DNA from: an uncultured Ruminococcus sp.
GTDB taxonomy: Bacteria; Bacillota; Clostridia; Oscillospirales; CAG-272
Assembly (NCBI GenBank): GCA_902773455.1
Contig: CACYEW010000275.1
Location: 1-7,609 of the forward strand
DNA: 7,609 bases
Direction of reading: 5' to 3'
The position numbers and the translations under genes are program-made. Position 1 is the first letter of the stretch; every line of letters starts with the position of its first letter. Below the pieces are notes generated by a model that did no database searches, was not told the DNA's origin, and saw nothing but the letters and a program-made list of their open reading frames with translations. This document shows, piece after piece, positions 1 through 6,750 of this stretch.

Positions 1-1389
1 AAAATGATCGAAGCGAGATATCTCGTAACGAAGGATTCCGGAAAAAACGGCGGATTCGATGAAAAGATAAAAGCCGCAAAGGCGGCGTGGGCGACGCCCG
101 TCATCGTCGGCAGACCGCCGCAGACGGACGGACTTTCGCCGGACGAAGCGATAAGAGAACTTCAAAAGTCGTACCGTATCGGCAAAAGAGAGATATTCAT
201 CATCGGTATCGGGCCGGGAGGCGAAAGCGTTCTCACGCCCGAAGCAAAAAAGGCTCTTAACGAATGCGACGCCGTGTTCGGCGCTTCGTCCGTTATCGCC
301 GCGCTCGGCGCGGGAAAGCCGCGCGTCAGCGAGTATTTGCCGAAAAAAGTGCGCGCGGCTCTTGAAGAGCGCCCGTCCGTACGGCGCGCGGCGGTCGTTT
401 TTCGCGGCGATACGGGCTTTTTCAGCGGCGCGGCGAATATGATAAAGGAATTTGATGAAGAGACCGTCAGGGTGATCCCCGGTGTATCTTCTCTTTCGGC
501 TTTCGCGGCAAAGCTCGGCGTAAGCTGGGACGGCGCCGCATGGATCAGTCTGCACGGCAGGGACGGAAATCTCATCAGCGCCGTAAGACGGAACAAAAAA
601 CTGTTCGTACTGACCGGCGGCGAAAACACGCCCGCCTCCGTATGCGAACGACTTACGGAATACGGCTTCGGAGAACTGACGGCCGCCGTCGGCGAGCGTT
701 TGTATTATCAGGACGAAAAAATAACGAAAGGCGCCGCTTCCCTGCTTTGCAAAAACGAATACGACGCGTTATCGATCGTATATATAGAAAATCCCGGCGC
801 AGAAGAAACTGTCCCGTACGGTATCGGCGACGGAGAATTCGAGCGCGGCGACACTCCGATGACGAAATCCGAGGTGCGCGCCGTATCGATGGCGAAGCTG
901 TCTGTCGGGCCCGATTCCGTGGTATGGGACGTGGGCGCCGGCACGGGTTCCGTTTCCGTCGAATGCGCCCTTGCCGCGTACAGAGGCGCCGTATACGCGA
1001 TAGAAAAAGAAGCGGACGCGGTCGGGCTCGTCGAAAAAAACAAACTGAAATTCAAAACCGACAATCTGACCGTGATACACGGCGCCGCTCCCGACGTTTT
1101 TTCCGGTCTTCCGGCGCCGACTCACGCCTTTATCGGCGGCAGCGGCGGAAAACTGCGCGGCATCCTCGACGCGCTTCTTGAAAAAAATCCGTTCGTAAGG
1201 ATAGTTATGAACACGGTAACGCTCGAATCGCAGACGGAAGCGTTTATGTGCGCGAAGGAGTACGGATTCGATATTTTCGAAGCGGCGGCGGTCAATATTT
1301 CAAGGTCGAAAAAAGCCGGACCTTATCATATGATGTCGGCGCAGAATCCCGTTACGGTATTCGTGATGCAGAAGAGGAAAAGCGAATGA
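1..1389 (+). CDS. CbiJ(C-term)-CbiE-CbiT fusion, 5' truncated by the window edge
   Basis: This is one open frame carrying the end of cobalt-precorrin-6A reductase followed by two corrin methyltransferases. Residues are numbered from the Met at base 4; the codon before it is also open (Lys), so that Met is probably internal and the true start lies upstream. Residues 7-39 match the CbiJ/CobK C-terminus: LVTKDSG, an EKIKAA segment, and GRPP. A linker of about 20 residues leads to CbiE (about 62-265), which opens with IFIIGIGPGG and carries RGDTGFFSG. CbiT (about 273-461) has DTPMTKSEVRA and the SAM-binding motif VWDVGAGTG (glycine loop 311-315). No start codon or Shine-Dalgarno site separates the domains, so they are translated as one chain. 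By family knowledge the three domains perform consecutive steps: 6A reduction, C15 methylation with C12 decarboxylation (CbiT), and C5 methylation (CbiE). Whether a complete CbiJ domain lies upstream cannot be seen. Confidence 0.93.
   Translation, partial: KMIEARYLVTKDSGKNGGFDEKIKAAKAAWATPVIVGRPPQTDGLSPDEAIRELQKSYRIGKREIFIIGIGPGGESVLTPEAKKALNECDAVFGASSVIAALGAGKPRVSEYLPKKVRAALEERPSVRRAAVVFRGDTGFFSGAANMIKEFDEETVRVIPGVSSLSAFAAKLGVSWDGAAWISLHGRDGNLISAVRRNKKLFVLTGGENTPASVCERLTEYGFGELTAAVGERLYYQDEKITKGAASLLCKNEYDALSIVYIENPGAEETVPYGIGDGEFERGDTPMTKSEVRAVSMAKLSVGPDSVVWDVGAGTGSVSVECALAAYRGAVYAIEKEADAVGLVEKNKLKFKTDNLTVIHGAAPDVFSGLPAPTHAFIGGSGGKLRGILDALLEKNPFVRIVMNTVTLESQTEAFMCAKEYGFDIFEAAAVNISRSKKAGPYHMMSAQNPVTVFVMQKRKSE
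1373..1377 (+). promoter_or_regulatory. ribosome binding site AGAGG deciding the cbiB start
   Basis: The purine-rich AGAGG is followed by 8 bases and then the ATG at 1386. It lies inside the coding sequence of the preceding fusion gene and supports this start over the longer open frame that begins at 1248. Confidence 0.6.
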
Positions 1390-2363
1390 TAAAACTGCTT
1401 ATATATCAGACCGCGGCGGTGCTGATCGGCTTTATCATCGACTTCTTCGTCGGCGATCCGCTCTTTATACCGCATCCGGTAACGGCGATCGGCAAGCTTA
1501 TCTCTTTTCTTGACAAAAAGCTCCGGCGCGGAAATTCAAACGAAAATGACGTCGGCAGAGGCGTTATTACGGTTATCGCCGTCGTTTTCGTTTCAGCCGC
1601 GATACCGGCGGCTCTGCTTTTCGGTATGTGGAAGCTCCACCCTTTGGCGTATCTTGCCGTGAACAGTATAATGTGCTGGCAGATCGTCGCCGCGCGTCAG
1701 CTTGCGCGCGAAAGCGGCAGGGTGCAAAAAGAGCTTGAAAAAGGCGATACGGATGCGGCGAGAAAAGCGCTGTCGAACATCGTCGGCCGCGATACCGACG
1801 TGCTTGACGAAAGCGGTATCTGCCGCGCGGCGGTGGAGACCGTTGCGGAAAACACGTCCGACGGGGTCACGGCTCCTTTGTTTTACACGTTTCTTTTCGG
1901 CGCGGTAGGTGGATTTATCTACAAAGCGGTCAACACGATGGACTCGATGATCGGATATAAAAACGAAAAATATCTGTACTTCGGAAAAGCCGCCGCGAAG
2001 ACGGACGACTTTCTCAATTTCGTTCCGTCGCGCCTCACGGCGCTTCTTATGATCGTCTGCTGCCCTCTCTGCCGTCTTGACGGCAGAACCGCGTACAGGA
2101 TATTCAGGCGCGACAGATATAAGCACAAAAGCCCCAATTCCGCGCAGACGGAATCGGTCTGCGCCGGCGCTCTGAACGTCCGTCTCGCAGGCGACGCGGT
2201 CTACGGAGGCAAATTACTCAAAAAAGAATATATCGGAGACGATATACGACCGATCGAACCGAAGGATATCAAACGCGCGGGCGATCTTATGTACGCCGTC
2301 TCCTGCCTTACGCTTCTTATCGGCGTACTGCTGCGGTGCGTTCTGATACTCATTTGTTTATAA
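1386..2363 (+). CDS. cbiB: adenosylcobinamide-phosphate synthase CbiB/CobD, membrane protein
   Basis: CbiB attaches aminopropanol (or its phosphate) to adenosylcobyric acid, giving adenosylcobinamide (phosphate), at the inner membrane. The 325 residues fit the family length. Visible family motifs are GDPLFIPHPVTAIG (23-36), NIVGRD (131-136), NTSDGVTAPLFY (156-167), DSMIGYKNEKY (186-196) and FVPSRLTALL (212-221), followed by a SPNSAQTES segment. Hydrophobic stretches occur near residues 4-22, 60-82, around 165-182, 215-228 and at the C-terminus, as expected of an integral membrane protein. The frame stays open upstream to 1248, but the ATG at 1386 is chosen for three reasons: it starts the conserved N-terminus, it has AGAGG 8 bases upstream, and it overlaps the preceding stop as ATGA, suggesting translational coupling. 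Confidence 0.95.
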   Translation: MIKLLIYQTAAVLIGFIIDFFVGDPLFIPHPVTAIGKLISFLDKKLRRGNSNENDVGRGVITVIAVVFVSAAIPAALLFGMWKLHPLAYLAVNSIMCWQIVAARQLARESGRVQKELEKGDTDAARKALSNIVGRDTDVLDESGICRAAVETVAENTSDGVTAPLFYTFLFGAVGGFIYKAVNTMDSMIGYKNEKYLYFGKAAAKTDDFLNFVPSRLTALLMIVCCPLCRLDGRTAYRIFRRDRYKHKSPNSAQTESVCAGALNVRLAGDAVYGGKLLKKEYIGDDIRPIEPKDIKRAGDLMYAVSCLTLLIGVLLRCVLILICL

Positions 2364-2374
2364 CGAGGACGGAT

Positions 2375-3832
2375 ATGAAAAAAGCAAGACCCATAATGAT
2401 ACAGGGAACGATGTCAAACGCCGGCAAAAGTCTGATCTGCGCGGCGCTTTGCCGCATTTTCAGGCAGGACGGATACCGTGTGGCGCCGTTCAAATCGCAG
2501 AATATGGCGCTCAACTCGTTCATAACCGACGAGGGGCTTGAAATGGGCAGAGCGCAGGTCGTTCAAGCCGAGGCGGCGGGAATAAAGCCGTCCGTTCTTA
2601 TGAACCCGATACTGCTCAAGCCCACGACCGACGTCGGCTCGCAGGTGATAGTAAACGGCGTCGCCCGCGGCAATATGCGCGCGACCGACTATTTCAAATA
2701 TAAAAAACAGCTCGTCCCCGATATAATGCGCGCATACGGTACTCTGTCCGATGAAAACGATATAATCGTGATAGAAGGCGCCGGAAGCCCCGCCGAGATA
2801 AATCTCAAATCCGAAGATATAGTGAATATGGGACTTGCGAAAGCGGTAAAAGCTCCGGTGCTTCTTGTCGGCGATATCGACCGCGGAGGCGTTTTCGCTC
2901 AGCTTTACGGCACCGTCGCGCTGCTCGAACCGGAAGAGCGGGCGATGATAAAAGCCACCGTCATAAATAAATTCAGAGGCGACGTTTCGATACTCGAACC
3001 GGGGCTCGATATGCTGTACGACCTCGTCAGAATACCGTGCGCCGGCGTCGTTCCTTACGTTCACGTCGATATCGACGACGAGGACAGTCAGAGCGAACGG
3101 CTTGCCCCGGGCGAGCGCAGAGAGATAGACATAGCGGTCGTATCTCTGCCGAGGATATCCAATTTCACGGATTTCTCGCCGTTTGCGCGTTTTTCGGGCG
3201 TTTCGCTCCGGTACGTGAAAAATCCGTTCGAGCTCGGCTCGCCCGATATGATCATAATACCGGGAACGAAATCGACGATAGCGGATCTCAAATGGATGCG
3301 GCAGAACGGTCTTGAAGCCGCGATCCTCAAAGCCGCCTCAAAAGGCGCGCCCGTTTTCGGTATCTGCGGCGGATTCCAGATGCTCGGAAAAACGATCCGC
3401 GACCCGTATGAGACCGAGGGCGGCGGAGAGATCGGCGGTATGGGACTTCTCGATATCGACACCGTGTTTTCAAAAGAGAAAACGCGTATGCAGACCGAAG
3501 GAGTATTTTCCGGCGTCGCCGGAACTTTTGAAGGTCTGAACGGTCTCGGATACCGCGGTTACGAGATACATCTCGGTCAAAGCGGCGCGACCGGCGCGAT
3601 AGTACAAAAAGATAACGTTTACGGCAGTTATATCCACGGCTTGTTTGACGAAAACGGGATCGCGAAAACGATCGTCGCGGCGCTTTACAAAGCCCGCGGA
3701 CTTGAATTTGACGAAAGCGCGGAATTCGACGTTCACGCCTACCGCGAGGCTCAGTACGACAAACTCGCCTCAGCCGTTCGCGGAGCGCTCGATATGAAGC
3801 TCGTATATTCGATACTGGAGGACGGCGTATGA
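2375..3832 (+). CDS. cobQ: cobyric acid synthase, glutamine-hydrolysing (CobQ/CbiP)
   Basis: CobQ/CbiP carries out four ATP- and glutamine-dependent amidations (side chains b, d, e, g) that turn adenosylcobyrinic acid a,c-diamide into adenosylcobyric acid. The 485-residue protein has the two expected domains. The N-terminal synthetase domain has IQGTMSNAGKS (9-19), an SQNMALNS segment, GDIDRGGVFAQ (166-176) and NKFRGD (198-203). The C-terminal class I glutamine amidotransferase-like domain has PGTKST, the nucleophile Cys331 in FGICGGFQMLG, and His421 in YIHGLFD. The start at 2375 lies 11 bases after the cbiB stop with GAGGA at 2365-2369; the open frame to 2336 would only add residues overlapping cbiB. 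In the anaerobic pathway this gene is also called cbiP. All key residues that can be checked by eye are present. Confidence 0.97.
   Translation: MKKARPIMIQGTMSNAGKSLICAALCRIFRQDGYRVAPFKSQNMALNSFITDEGLEMGRAQVVQAEAAGIKPSVLMNPILLKPTTDVGSQVIVNGVARGNMRATDYFKYKKQLVPDIMRAYGTLSDENDIIVIEGAGSPAEINLKSEDIVNMGLAKAVKAPVLLVGDIDRGGVFAQLYGTVALLEPEERAMIKATVINKFRGDVSILEPGLDMLYDLVRIPCAGVVPYVHVDIDDEDSQSERLAPGERREIDIAVVSLPRISNFTDFSPFARFSGVSLRYVKNPFELGSPDMIIIPGTKSTIADLKWMRQNGLEAAILKAASKGAPVFGICGGFQMLGKTIRDPYETEGGGEIGGMGLLDIDTVFSKEKTRMQTEGVFSGVAGTFEGLNGLGYRGYEIHLGQSGATGAIVQKDNVYGSYIHGLFDENGIAKTIVAALYKARGLEFDESAEFDVHAYREAQYDKLASAVRGALDMKLVYSILEDGV
3817..3822 (+). promoter_or_regulatory. strong ribosome binding site GGAGGA for the adenosyltransferase
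   Basis: GGAGGA ends 6 bases before the ATG at 3829 and lies within the last codons of cobQ. It permits fresh initiation at a gene otherwise coupled by the ATGA overlap. Confidence 0.65.
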
Positions 3833-4338
3833 TACATCTTTATCACGGAGACGGAAAGGGAAAAACGACGGCGGCGTGCGGTCTCGCCTTACGCGCGGCG
3901 GGCGCCGGGATGCGCGTTTTGTTCGCGCAGTTTTTCAAAAACGGAAGATCGTCCGAAATGAACGCGTTTTCCCTTATCCCGAACGTCACGACGGCTCTGC
4001 CCGAAGTTTATAACGGCAGATTCGGAAATATGACTGACGGGCAAAAAGCCGAAACGGGAAGCTGTTACGACGCCTTTTTGTCCGATATCATAAAACGCTG
4101 CGGCGATTTCGATCTGATCGTGCTTGACGAAGCGGTCTCCGCATACAGATACGGCCTTATCGGCAACGGCAAGCTGACTGATTTTTTAAGAGCCGAGAGA
4201 GAAAATCGCGAGATCGTTCTGACCGGCAGGGATCCTTCGCCGGAGCTTCGCGAGCTTTCCGATTACGTTACGGAAATGAAAAAAGAAAAACACCCTTTCG
4301 ATCACGGCGTAAGGGCAAGAAAGGGAATAGAGTTCTGA
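3829..4338 (+). CDS. cobA: cob(I)yrinic acid a,c-diamide adenosyltransferase (CobA/CobO/BtuR type)
   Basis: This enzyme moves the 5'-deoxyadenosyl group of ATP to Co(I) of the corrinoid, creating the upper Co-C bond. The 169-residue protein is the CobA/BtuR type, not PduO or EutT. It has a P-loop HGDGKGKTTAA (Walker A at 7-14), a QFFK segment after strand 2, a Walker B-like LIVLDEAV (96-103, Asp100/Glu101), LTGRDPSPEL, YVTEM, and the family-typical tail KHPFDHGVRARKGIEF. It is shorter than the enterobacterial BtuR of about 196 residues because the N-terminal extension is absent; the visible core is complete. It starts inside the cobQ stop (ATGA at 3829-3832) with GGAGGA at 3817-3822. Its position after cobQ fits de novo synthesis, though this class also adenosylates salvaged corrinoids. 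Confidence 0.95.
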   Translation: MIHLYHGDGKGKTTAACGLALRAAGAGMRVLFAQFFKNGRSSEMNAFSLIPNVTTALPEVYNGRFGNMTDGQKAETGSCYDAFLSDIIKRCGDFDLIVLDEAVSAYRYGLIGNGKLTDFLRAERENREIVLTGRDPSPELRELSDYVTEMKKEKHPFDHGVRARKGIEF

Positions 4339-4340
4339 CA

Positions 4341-5450
4341 ATGGATAATAACGAATCAAACTTACTGCGTATCATCGGAAGCGTGACGGGGCTTGACCGC
4401 ACCGCCGCCGATAAGGCGAGGGCGTATCAGGCGCGGCTCGCAAAGCCGCCGGGGAGCCTCGGCAGGCTCGAGGATCTTTCGATACAGCTTGCCGGAATAA
4501 CGGGCAGGGTACACAACGAACCGAAGAAAAAACTCGTGATCGCTTTCTGCTCGGATAACGGCGTCGTCGAAGAGGGCGTTGCGAGCGCGCCTCAGTCTGT
4601 AACTGCCGCCCAGACGCTGAATATGGCGCACGGAAAGACCGGCGCGGCTGTGATCGCAAAGCGGCTCGGCTACGGTATGCTCGTATGCGACGTCGGCGTA
4701 AACGCCGAAATAAACGACCCGGCGGTCACAGACAGAAAGATCGCGTTCGGCACCTCAAATATCGCAAAAGGCGCCGCAATGACGCGCGATCAGGCGATCA
4801 CCGCCGTTATGCACGGTATCGAACTCGTTTCCCATGCCGTGAAAGACGGAGCCGGCGTGATCGGAGTCGGCGAAATGGGCATAGGCAACACTACGACGTC
4901 TTCCGCCGTGCTCGCGGTCCTCAGCCGCCGCGGTGTCGAGGAGGTCACCGGGCGCGGCGCGGGAATAACCGACGCGGCTTATAAAAAGAAAATATCCGTC
5001 ATAAAAAAAGCGATATCGGTCAATTCGCCGGACTGCAACGACGTTATAGACGTTTTGTCGAAGGTCGGAGGCTTCGATATCGCCGCGATGACCGGCGCAT
5101 TCATCGGCGCCGCGTACAACCGCATACCCGCCGTGATCGACGGTTTTATCTCCGCCGTCGCCGCGCTTTGCGCATACCGCCTCTGCCCGGCCGCGCGCGA
5201 ATATATGATACCGTCTCACAGATCTTACGAGATCGGCTACGGAGTCGCCGCGGACGAGCTCGGACTAAAACCGCTCTTCGATCTCGGAATGCGGCTCGGC
5301 GAGGGCAGCGGATGCCCGATCGCGATGATGATGCTCGACGCCGCGTGCGCCGCGATGAACGGCATGGCGACGTTTGACGAGGCGAATATAAACGACGGTT
5401 ATCTTGACGAAATAAGAAAAACCGATTCGTTTTCGGTGAAGGGTGAATGA
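4341..5450 (+). CDS. cobT: nicotinate-nucleotide--dimethylbenzimidazole phosphoribosyltransferase
   Basis: CobT transfers phosphoribose from nicotinate mononucleotide to a benzimidazole-type base, giving alpha-ribazole 5'-phosphate, the lower-ligand half of cobalamin. At 369 residues it is slightly longer than Salmonella CobT (356). Visible motifs are KPPGSLGRLE (35-44), SDNGVVEEGV in place of the ADHGV form of the Salmonella protein, GVGEMGIGNTT with Glu178, DVLSKVGGFD, IPSHRSYE, and MRLGEGSG with Glu321. Glu178 and Glu321 align with Salmonella Glu174 and Glu317 (the catalytic base) in a comparison from memory. The start is 2 bases after the adenosyltransferase stop. The Shine-Dalgarno site is weak (AAAGGGA about 14 bases upstream), so translation may depend on reinitiation. 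The accepted base cannot be read from the sequence, and no bza or bluB gene is in the window. Confidence 0.96.
   Translation: MDNNESNLLRIIGSVTGLDRTAADKARAYQARLAKPPGSLGRLEDLSIQLAGITGRVHNEPKKKLVIAFCSDNGVVEEGVASAPQSVTAAQTLNMAHGKTGAAVIAKRLGYGMLVCDVGVNAEINDPAVTDRKIAFGTSNIAKGAAMTRDQAITAVMHGIELVSHAVKDGAGVIGVGEMGIGNTTTSSAVLAVLSRRGVEEVTGRGAGITDAAYKKKISVIKKAISVNSPDCNDVIDVLSKVGGFDIAAMTGAFIGAAYNRIPAVIDGFISAVAALCAYRLCPAAREYMIPSHRSYEIGYGVAADELGLKPLFDLGMRLGEGSGCPIAMMMLDAACAAMNGMATFDEANINDGYLDEIRKTDSFSVKGE
5439..5445 (+). promoter_or_regulatory. ribosome binding site AAGGGTG deciding the cobU start
   Basis: AAGGGTG lies 6 bases before the ATG at 5452. The alternative in-frame GTG at 5443-5445 falls inside this site and would leave no usable Shine-Dalgarno spacing. 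The ATG at 5452, one base after the cobT stop, is therefore preferred. Confidence 0.6.
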
Positions 5451-5451
5451 T

Positions 5452-5994
5452 ATGAACGTTCTGATCTCGGGCGGATGCAAAAACGGCAAATCCGCCTTTG
5501 CGCAGGATATCGCCGTAAAGCTTTCGGGCGGCGGCCGCCGCTTTTACGTCGCAACGATGATCCCGTACGACGGCGAAGACCGCAAAAGAATAGAAAACCA
5601 TATATCCGACCGCTCCGGCATGGGCTTCACGACGCTCGAGATCGGCAGAGACGTCGGCTCCTGCCTTGATATCGCCGGAGAAAACGGAACGTTTCTTGTC
5701 GACAGCATAACGGCGCTTCTTCTGAACGAGCTCTTCTCTTCCCACGGCGGCGAAGCCGATCCGGAGGCGGCAGAGCGGTGCATAAGAGGTCTTGACAGGA
5801 TAATCCGTCAAGCGGAAAACGCGGTATTCGTGACCGATTACATTTATTCCGACGCTTTCCGCTACGATGAATTCACCGAAAGCTACCGCTCGTCTCTTGC
5901 GCGCCTCGACCGGTTTCTTGCAAAAGAATGCGGCGCGGTGATCGAACTCTGCGCCGGCAGCGCGATCTTTCACAAAGGGGGATTTGAGTTATGA
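5452..5994 (+). CDS. cobU: adenosylcobinamide kinase / adenosylcobinamide-phosphate guanylyltransferase (CobU)
   Basis: CobU phosphorylates adenosylcobinamide and then transfers GMP to it, via an enzyme-bound GMP, to give adenosylcobinamide-GDP. From the ATG at 5452 it has 180 residues, close to Salmonella CobU (181). It begins with a P-loop ISGGCKNGKSAFAQ (Walker A 7-14), then YVATMIPYDGED and RIENH, whose His50 aligns with Salmonella His46, the guanylylated residue. FLVDSITALLLNELF (Asp84) matches the VDCLT-type Walker B region. The C-terminal third is less canonical: where CobU usually has a VSNEVG.GIVP motif, this protein reads TDYIYSDAFRYDEFTESYR (Asp129 onward). The end (AGSAIFHKG) replaces the usual AGLPLRLK-like sequence. 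This resembles a variant I recall from Clostridia, so it is probably active, but its family motifs are worth aligning. An upstream GTG at 5443 would add three residues. Confidence 0.9.
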   Translation: MNVLISGGCKNGKSAFAQDIAVKLSGGGRRFYVATMIPYDGEDRKRIENHISDRSGMGFTTLEIGRDVGSCLDIAGENGTFLVDSITALLLNELFSSHGGEADPEAAERCIRGLDRIIRQAENAVFVTDYIYSDAFRYDEFTESYRSSLARLDRFLAKECGAVIELCAGSAIFHKGGFEL

Positions 5995-6740
5995 AAAAAT
6001 ACTTCCGCGCGTTTATGATGAGCTTAACGATGTTTTCCGCGATACCGTGCCCGTTTCACAAATGGGACGAGGAATCGCGCCCGCTTATGACTCTGTTTCT
6101 GCCGTTTGTCGGTCTGATCATCGGCGGGCTCTGGACTCTCGCGGCGTGGCTTTTGCGGCTGGCTCAGCTTCCGGCGCTCGTATGCGGCGTCGTTTTATGC
6201 GCCTTTCCCTTCGTTCTTACGGGCGGGATACATATGGACGGCTTTCTCGACACGGTCGACGCCGTTAAATCGTGGCGCGGCACGGAAGAACGCAGAAGGA
6301 TACTGAAGGATCCGCACGTCGGTTCCTTCGCGGTGATCGCCGCGTGCCTTCTGATACTCGCTCAATTCGCGCTGTTTTCTTCGGCGAAGGATACGGCGAA
6401 CGTGTTCGCTCTCATATTCATCGCAGTCGTTTCGCGCACGGTCGCGGCGATCGCCGTTACGGTCCTGCGCCCGCTTTCGGTAAGCGAGTATTCGGGCGCG
6501 TACAGAAAGGGCGTCAAAAAATCGCACGTCGTGTTTTTATCGGCCGTACTTGCGGCGTCCGTCGCGCTCGGCTTCGTGCTTCTCGGACGGTACGGCTTCG
6601 CTTCCGTCGCCGTTATCGCGGGGTATCTGCTTTATCTGCTTCGCGGCTTCCGCTCGCTTGACGGTATGTCGGGCGATATTTCCGGCTATGCTCTCACGTT
6701 CGCGGAGCTCTGCGGAGTCGCGGTATACGCTTTGATTTAG
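5991..6740 (+). CDS. cobS: adenosylcobinamide-GDP ribazoletransferase (cobalamin 5'-phosphate synthase)
   Basis: CobS condenses adenosylcobinamide-GDP with alpha-ribazole (phosphate) to form adenosylcobalamin (phosphate), with release of GMP, at the cytoplasmic membrane. The 249 residues match the family length. Visible motifs are FSAIPCP (15-21), GGIHMDGFLDTVDAV (78-92, Asp83, Asp87 and Asp90 likely binding metal and GDP), KDPHVGSF (106-113) and DGMSGDISGYALTFAEL (224-240). Several hydrophobic segments are visible: about 33-60, 62-76, 113-130, 137-160, 178-198 and 203-218. The start overlaps the cobU stop (ATGA at 5991-5994), with AAAGGGGG at 5974-5981 as a Shine-Dalgarno-like run. With cobT and cobU it forms the nucleotide-loop assembly set. 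Confidence 0.95.
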   Translation: MKKYFRAFMMSLTMFSAIPCPFHKWDEESRPLMTLFLPFVGLIIGGLWTLAAWLLRLAQLPALVCGVVLCAFPFVLTGGIHMDGFLDTVDAVKSWRGTEERRRILKDPHVGSFAVIAACLLILAQFALFSSAKDTANVFALIFIAVVSRTVAAIAVTVLRPLSVSEYSGAYRKGVKKSHVVFLSAVLAASVALGFVLLGRYGFASVAVIAGYLLYLLRGFRSLDGMSGDISGYALTFAELCGVAVYALI

Positions 6741-6744
6741 GAGG
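6739..6744 (+). promoter_or_regulatory. perfect Shine-Dalgarno AGGAGG for the short cobU-like gene
   Basis: AGGAGG starts within the cobS stop codon and is followed by 6 bases and the ATG at 6751. It is the strongest ribosome binding site seen in the window, suggesting that the small downstream protein is translated efficiently and does not depend on coupling alone. Confidence 0.75.
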
Positions 6745-6750
6745 ATAAAA

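Noticed and set aside
1..300. Cobalamin riboswitch near the window start
   Set aside because: The first bases are already coding for the CbiJ C-terminus; no non-coding leader exists in the window.
540..1181. Arginine-rich + strand open frame of 213 codons inside the CbiE-CbiT region
   Set aside because: It is a frame-shifted shadow of the methyltransferase gene: low-complexity Arg-rich translation, no family motif, no ribosome site, and the overlapping frame carries clear CbiE and CbiT motifs.
1248..1385. Extended N-terminus for CbiB starting at 1248
   Set aside because: The extra 46 residues overlap the CbiT coding sequence and do not resemble CbiB; the ATG at 1386 has a ribosome site and begins the conserved N-terminus.
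2364..2374. Possible promoter or terminator between cbiB and cobQ
   Set aside because: The 11-base gap contains only the cobQ ribosome site; there is no room for a promoter or hairpin.
2414..3064. 216-codon - strand open frame antisense to cobQ
   Set aside because: It is a shadow of cobQ, whose P-loop and GDIDRGG motifs lie in the opposite strand; no independent coding signal was seen.
5146..5973. 275-codon open frame on the - strand antisense to cobT and cobU
   Set aside because: It overlaps two well-supported genes and its translation shows no recognisable motif. Long antisense frames are expected from the GC-rich third positions here.
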